The translations under genes were made by a program, and so were the position numbers. Shown here piece after piece: positions 58,204-64,000 of a stretch of DNA of 64,000 nucleotides. The DNA comes from Clarkia xantiana subsp. parviflora (lineage: Eukaryota; Streptophyta; Magnoliopsida; Myrtales; Onagraceae). The stretch's first letter is position 1; each line of letters opens with the position of its first letter. The notes below the pieces were generated by a model that was not told where the DNA came from, did no database searches, and was given only the letters and a program-made list of their open reading frames with translations. The stretch lies in the NCBI GenBank assembly GCA_036873135.1, contig JAPTYO010000007.1, positions 23,852,763-23,916,762 of the forward strand, in the 5' to 3' direction.

Positions 58204-58286
58204 GGACGGGCTTTTTGGGACGGGCTAGGGCGGGACGGGCGGGATTTTGAGCCTCTCGGAATATTTGCTCACCCCTAGTGGTAATT

Positions 58287-58764
58287 ATCATCGGCATCAT
58301 ATATAATTATCAACATGGAACGGTTGGTTAGAGGGCATGCTCGAAAGGGCAGATCGGGAAGGAGCTGTCTTAAAGTGGAGATCATGGCTTGGGAAATTAT
58401 GGTCTTCTTTTAGCACCTTCTCACTATTCTTCAGTCTCTGTTTTTTTTTTTGGTAAATTAAGTTCATTTTCAGTCCGTGAAACAAATCTCGCAAATAGTA
58501 GATAGATTACAAGTAGACTAACACTTGAGGAGTCATCTCCAAGAGCAGAGGTAAGGTTGGATTGTATGTGTAATGTGTTATGTATGTACTTGAGGAGTCA
58601 TCTCTAAATGAGTAAATTTCTCTTTTAATGTGTATGTGTATATATATCTATATTATTTATCTGCTTGGATGCTATTGCACTTGACAAAAAGAAGTCTCCG
58701 GAGAAGTATTGGTTGAATTTTCGACGTAATTTTTTAATATATATATCTTTAAGGATGATGATTC
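58287..58764. other. Intergenic, AT-rich
   Basis: No gene. The phrase ACTTGAGGAGTCATCTC occurs twice, at about 58525 and 58588, an imperfect short duplication. Confidence 0.4.
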
Positions 58765-59702
58765 GGCTGCGACCCAATAGGGAGAGGTATGAAGTTTGGG
58801 CCATGTGAATTTGAAAGGTTTGAAGTTTGAATTGGTGATAATAGAGGTCTAAAGTTTCGACTTGTAGATAATAGAGATCTCTGTTAGTTTTTTCCGTTAA
58901 AATTAACGGAAATTGGTTATGTGCTTGACATGTGACCAGAAATAAAATTAAATTCTAAAAATGCCCTTTTTTCACCTCACATGCTTGAATGAAAAGACGA
59001 AAATACCCTTAATGTCACCATCAACTCCGGCGACCACCACCCAACTCCGGTGATCACCACTCAGTTCCGGCGACCACCACCCGATTCCGACGACTACCAC
59101 CTAACTCCGACGACCACAACCGCGGCCCCAAGTCGGAGCCACAGAGCTCCGATCTGGAGCTTTGTGGCCCCAGATCGGAGCCACATAGCTCCATCGGAGC
59201 TTTGTGGCTCCGATGCGGGCCCAATCGGGGCCGTGGTGGCGGTCGTCGGAGTTGAGTGTGGTCGCTGGACTGTGAGTGGTGGTCGCCGGACTGTGAGTGG
59301 TGGTCGCCGGAGTTGGGTGGTGGTCGCCGGACTGTGAGTGGTGGTCGCCGGAGTTGGGTGGTGGTCGCCGGAGTTGGGTGGTGGGATAATCAGATATCTC
59401 GCCTAAAAAACGTACCGCCGGCGGGAGCCGTGGTGGTGGCCGGAGTTGGGTTATGTTTTAATTAGTGAAAGGGGTATTTTTGTCATTTCATGTCCCATTA
59501 ATTAAAGTTTTAATTTGTTTAAAATATTGTCAAGGGGTAAATCTGACATTTCATGTGGTTCTGTTAAATTTGACAGAAAATTTGGATGGAAAACCTCAAA
59601 TTTACAAAGTCGAAACTTCAGACCTTTATTATCACCAATTCAAACTTCAGACCTCTCAAATTCACATGGCCCAAACTTCAGACCTCTCCCAGGTTATTGA
59701 CC
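58765..59702. mobile_element. Fold-back element D (about 938 bp)
   Basis: The arms pair over about 150 bp (GAGAGGTATGAAGTTTGGGC on the left, its inverse near 59670-59695 on the right). The right end GGTTATTGACC resembles the GGTTATTAACCC ends of the Mutator-like elements A and B; the left end has decayed. The core repeats the design of element A: ACTCCGGCGACCACCACC-type units at 59020-59115 and GGTGGTCGCCGGAGTTGGG-type units at 59230-59390. Internal ORFs are artefacts of this repeat. No clear target duplication. Confidence 0.65.
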
Positions 59703-61610
59703 ATTAAATCAAATGTATTTGGCAATGGAAAGTTGGATTTTGATTCAAACCTTAAACATATTTCTTTATGTGGTAAAATTTTGTTTCAAACCTATGAGTT
59801 ACTACTTAAATTTAGTAGTTAATCCTTGTCAATCTTAAAAGTGAGGGTTGTCTTGTCTCTCCAATTTATATTATACCTAATTTACCCCTACACTACAAAC
59901 CTATTTTGCTTGTTTCTTTATTAGTTAGTTTCAAACGATCCCTCTGTTCGCTAACCGGTTGAACTCCTTTATATTTGTCTTATTACGGTTACCTTCAACG
60001 TTTCTACACGAAACCACCCTTTTGCTATGATATCTATCCAGTGCCGATCACTGCTAGGTCTTCGACAATTTACATTCCCATTCGTGTATTTTTCTCCGTT
60101 GTGGCCATTTCCACGGGACGATGACAACTGCTACTGGTGAGTACAAACCAGAAATGTCAATCTTTTTTTTTTTTTTTTTTTTTTTGCCATAGCCAATCTT
60201 ATTCCAGTTACACTAAACAGTCACGCTTTCGCTCCTCCGAACGGGACTATACTGAGAATCCAATATAATGTCATCCATCTTTCATTTATTTAATCTTAGT
60301 AGGCCTTGAGCAACTCCCATCTTCATATATGTTATAACATAATCGTCGCAATCACAATTTGCTTATGTTCTTTCTATCTTATGATGTCTTAATTCTCGTT
60401 TTGGCTCCCTTCACCAATCTTCATTCTCATGTTCATGAATTTATATTGAAAGAAACTATTTCTAATTGATTGGGAAGTGCTGTTTTCTATAAGTTGTTGT
60501 CAGTCTAAGGATGTCGCAAAAGAAACTGTAGTGAGTCATGAGTTTGGAGGTTATCATTCTCATTATTAGGACACGTACTTGAGAATTGCTAATATGAGAT
60601 AAATTAGTAGTTCAATTTTTGATATTAGTATGATTTATAGATCCTTTTATACCTTGTTTTTGCATTATTCTTTAAACCAAAATTTCATTTTAGGACAAAT
60701 TCACTAATGTAATTTCATAAAAAGAAAAATATTTCATTTAATGACATTATTTTTCCATTATGTAGTATTAATGTGGATATTTTATAGTAATTAATATGTT
60801 CTGACGTCTTAGAAGGATTTCTTTTACATTTTTATTATGACTAAATTTTCTGTTTATTTAAGCTATATATGATTTGATTAATTGATTGGCAAATACTTAA
60901 GAGATGACGGTGACCATAGGAATAGAATGATATGACCTTCTAGTATTAATTTTATCTACCAGGCAAGTTTATGCATCTTTATGATTATTAATAATTTTGT
61001 CCAACATCTATCTTTAAGACTGTATAGATTATTATGAATTGAAGTTTAATAAAAAAATAATACATACAAGTTATTTTTACCTTTTCACTTAACAATAAGT
61101 GGAAAACATTCTCACATTCCTAATACTTGTGTGTAAACATTTATTTTGGTTAACATTGTACGTAAAACTTATTGCTTTCTATTGTATTGTAATGATGTCA
61201 TTGAGTCATTGTCGAAGTCTAAGATGAGTATAAATGTGATTTCATTTTTAGTAGCTATTTTTTGGAGTAGACTTCACATAGTTCAAGTGTGAGTTTGGAA
61301 ATAAATTGATTTATATATCATTATTATTTGTCATATAAATATATGGTTCTTTTAAGTTTCATCACTAAGTTTAATCCGACCTTTTTATTTTTAATTAATA
61401 ATAATTTTTATACACATGCACGTGCAACACGCGTGCTATTTTCTCTTCTAATAGTTAATAAATGTGTTTATTTATGCTGATTTGTCTTATGATGCCGATT
61501 TTGTGTATAGGTTGGTGCCGAGGTGTATAAAATTAGATTGAAGAACATGTTGGTGAATATTATGATTTTTTCAACAATGAAATCTGTTATAGTGTCAACA
61601 TTTTTTTTTT
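59703..61610. other. Intergenic, AT-rich; possible decayed Helitron end
   Basis: No gene is supported. A T run of about 22 bases lies at 60164-60185. Near 61415-61452 GCACGTGCAACACGCGTGC followed by TATTTTCTCTTCTAAT looks like a mutated Helitron 3' end of the type at 38545-38583, but CTAG is lost and no 5' end was found. Confidence 0.4.
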
Positions 61611-62120
61611 GGGTTAACATGTTTGTTGGTTCATGATGTTTGACCACTTTTGGGTTTTGGTCCATGATGTTTTTTTTGCTTTGTTTTGGTACCATATGTT
61701 TGCAGATTTTTCTAGTTTTGGTCCGACCGTTTTATTCCGTCCATTTTTTCTGTTAAGTGACATGTGCAAAACACGTGATTCACCCTAAATTTTTAATTTT
61801 GTTCAAATTTTAGGGAATTGACCCATTTAACTAGGTTTAGAGTGTCAATTCTCCTAGATTTGACCCATTAAACCTAGTTCAGCCCAAATTGAACTAGGTT
61901 TAGGGTGTCAATTCTCCCAAATTTGAAAAAAATTGAAAGTTTAGGGTGGATCACGTGACTTGCACATGTCACTTAACGGAAAAAATGGACGAAACGTAAC
62001 GATCAGACCAAAACTAGAAAAATCTGCAAACATATGGTACCAAAACTAGGCAAAAAAAACATTATAGACCAAAACTCAAAAGTGGTTAAACATTATGGAC
62101 CTAAAGACATGTTAACCTTT
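61611..62120. mobile_element. Fold-back element E (about 510 bp)
   Basis: The ends GGGTTAACATGTTTG and CATGTTAACCTTT are inverse, and the arms pair for about 200 bp (TTTGGTCCATGATGTTT against its inverse). The centre contains AACTAGGTTTAGGGTGTCAA twice. It shares with element C the block TCACGTGACTTGCACATGTC, so the two are of one family. A poly-T tract adjoins the left end. No coding frame. Confidence 0.6.
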
Positions 62121-62358
62121 CACCAAATGTACTAATTACTAACATCATGATGCTTCGTTACTTTTTTTTTTTTTTTCTTTCTTATTTTTTTTTCAGGTCA
62201 CTCGCTGCATTTTTAATTTTATGAGACCTGACATGAAGTAAATGAATCTTGATTTCCTTTCCAATATGTAATCTCAGATTATCCATTTATTTAGCTAACT
62301 CAGTTTTGATTTTGCATGGCTACTATGCATTTACAATAGTATAGGTTCATTTTATGTC
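62121..62358. other. Intergenic, AT-rich
   Basis: Short AT-rich spacer with T-rich runs near 62163-62192; nothing else is seen. Confidence 0.4.
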
Positions 62359-63190
62359 CACTATAAGAAATACACCATTAACTGGCGAACAAATAAAAGT
62401 GTCCGGTAAAATTTGTTTTCCCGGCGTAGTTGAAATTTGGCCGGTAAAATATTTTAGCAGCGAGATTGATATCTTTACCGGTAAAGGATTACAATTAGTG
62501 CCGACAAAAAAAAAAAAAATCGCCTGTAAAGTTTAAAGAAAACAATTTAAAATTATTATTTTAAAACAAAATACATTAGTGCGAGATACACAAGGGACGT
62601 CCCTTGTATGTCTATTGCAAATGGGGAGCTCTGAACTAAAGTTTTTTTTGTTGTAATAATGTACTATATTTTTAGATCGTGTCTTATGAGTTGTGCTTTG
62701 TAACTTTCTTAGAGCAAGAGTAGCTTTTGTGTATATTGATATGCTAGTTATTGAAATACATCTTTGATTATCATGATTCAGTTTGTTATTATGGACGTTT
62801 CATTTTTTTTTTTTCATTTCAGATATAACTTTTAGCGGTGAACTAACTCGCTGGTAAAAACTGCTCTTTTCACCGACAAAATCTCCTGTCAGTAAAGTGG
62901 ATTTACCGACAAATATTGTTGTCGGTAAAAACCGCTATTTTGCCTACAAAATCTCTTGCCGGTAAAAATAGTTTTGCCGACGAATATTATTGCCAATAAA
63001 ATTCGCTATTTTTGCTGGCCATATTTCTCACCGATAAAAATATATTTCTCGGCGAATATTGTTGCCGGTAAAAATCTCTACTTTTTATCAATGAATTATC
63101 TCGCCACTAGAAATCTTTTTTACCAGTGAAACTATTCGCAGATAATAACTATTATTTTATTACTTTTTAGCAAGTTTTACCGGTGATATA
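62359..63190. mobile_element. CACTA-like remnant
   Basis: It begins CACTATAAGAAATACACC, very close to the CACTACAAGAAA end of plant CACTA (En/Spm) elements. Many short subterminal-type repeats follow, variants of TTTACCGGCGAAT in both orientations, at 62395-62510 and densely at 62835-63190. The expected TAGTG right end is not recognisable; the limit given is where the repeats stop. No transposase is present. Confidence 0.55.
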
Positions 63191-63295
63191 TCTCGCACTG
63201 GTGCAGTATAAATTCTAACGCTTGACACACTAAAATATAAAGAGTTTAAATACGAAAGATTATGAAGTTTACCAGATAAGTCTAACTTATAATAG

Positions 63296-63341
<46 letters not shown>

Positions 63342-64000
63342 TATAAAATATTTCAAAGTATATTGTAAATATTTATAACGGTGAATATTTATTATATATT
63401 TTCGAAATATTAGTAATTAATTAGAATAAATTAGTTAGATTTTTTTTTCTTATGTATTTTAGGCTAAATCTTAGATACTATTTTAGCTAGTTAAGGGTTT
63501 TTAGGGTTTAGGGTTCTGGTACATGTAATTACAACAATATAGCGTGCAAATGTCGTATTCTTTTGCCTCGATATTCGTGCAAATCCCATTTTTTTCTCCT
63601 CTTCCTGTGAATTTCTTCTAACCGAGGCTCCACCGTGACCACCTCCTCTTCCTTCCCCCGCTGCTCCGCCCTTCACTGTCGCCCGACTCAGTCCAACACC
63701 CAGACGCCGCTGTCTAATTCTCTGTTTCTGTTTGGCCGCTCCACTAAATCCCGGCCTTCGACCCTGCTTCATCCCTATCGGCCGCAGCAGACGCCGTCAA
63801 CCATAGCCCACCGACACCGGCTCCGCACGACCCAGTTCCGGCCGCCCATCTTTGCACCGCCTCGTTCCCGCACCGTTGAGCTAGGATCGCTTCTGTCGTC
63901 TCTGTTGACATTCCCCGTTTCTGTTATACTTGCAGTTGCAGGAATTACAATCATATTTCCAGGACCTCTTTCGTCGTCTCTGTTGATATCCTCCATCTCT
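63191..64000. other. Intergenic; GC-richer sequence at the window edge
   Basis: 63302-63338 is an AT dinucleotide run. From 63560 to the end the DNA is GC-richer and open in several frames, and the plus strand is pyrimidine-rich (CTCCTCTTCC). GTCGTCTCTGTTGA occurs twice, at 63895 and 63973. This may be the leader or first exon of a gene that continues beyond the window, but no family is recognisable. Confidence 0.35.
63302..63338. repeat. (AT)n microsatellite
   Basis: About eighteen AT dinucleotides without interruption, just right of the CACTA-like remnant. Confidence 0.95.

Larger units (their letters stand above)
46678..58276. mobile_element. Older repeat with 10-bp duplication, split by the Tat element
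   Basis: The left part is 46678-47268 and the right part 58204-58276. The outer ends are AGGGCTGAGCA and TGCTCACCCCT, an 11-bp inverted repeat with one mismatch. Both sides are flanked by AGTGGTAATT (46668-46677 and 58277-58286). The subterminal regions are rich in GGGACGGG and GCCC words. A duplication of 9-10 bp suggests a Mutator-like element, but hAT-like ends of this kind also exist, so the superfamily is uncertain. Without the insertion it would be about 660 bp. Confidence 0.7.

Overview
This is a stretch of plant nuclear DNA, most likely from a eudicot. Genes are split by short GT-AG introns, non-coding DNA is very AT-rich, the conserved proteins are plant families, and the transposon content (Tat and chromovirus LTR elements, Tourist, hAT, Mutator-like, CACTA and Helitron pieces) is typical of a flowering plant. 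The species cannot be named from the sequence.

Host genes, left to right: a P-loop NTPase with a C-terminal membrane segment (3901-5699, +); a DUF761 protein (5955-6455, -); a conserved three-exon protein of unknown function (12214-13532, +); a degraded protein disulfide isomerase pseudogene (14587-16620, -); a PLIP-type plastid class-3 lipase in six exons (22122-25290, +); a probable mitochondrial ribosomal protein bL19 in five exons (27674-29491, -); a TPR protein with a J-like domain lacking HPD (31010-33627, -); and an F-box/LRR protein (45065-46568, +). They look like independent single genes with no operon-like or cluster logic. Between 33.6 and 45 kb there is no convincing gene.

The most striking object is a complete, very young Ty3/gypsy element of the Tat lineage at 47269-58203. 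It has two 646-bp LTRs that differ at only two positions, a GGACG target duplication, a PBS and PPT, and one uninterrupted 1852-codon gag-pol frame on the minus strand with aspartic protease, reverse transcriptase, two RNase H domains and a DX35E integrase. On the opposite strand it carries its own TATA box and a four-exon, 825-aa gene with a coiled-coil C-terminus. Gag-pol and this antisense gene converge on an array of nine regular 51-bp repeats, each containing two dyad symmetries. The element is nested in an older repeat flanked by a 10-bp duplication.

The rest is a graveyard of smaller elements: three copies of one 417-419 bp Tourist-like MITE; five long-inverted-repeat fold-back elements, two with 9-bp duplications pointing to Mutator; two hAT-type elements with 8-bp duplications; a Helitron with intact termini; a 473-bp palindrome whose two outer ends both look like Helitron 3' ends; SINE-like pieces; a CACTA-like remnant; and a truncated chromovirus that cuts the PDI pseudogene. 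Gene models were assembled by eye from reading frame, splice consensus and phase. None has been checked against transcripts or databases.
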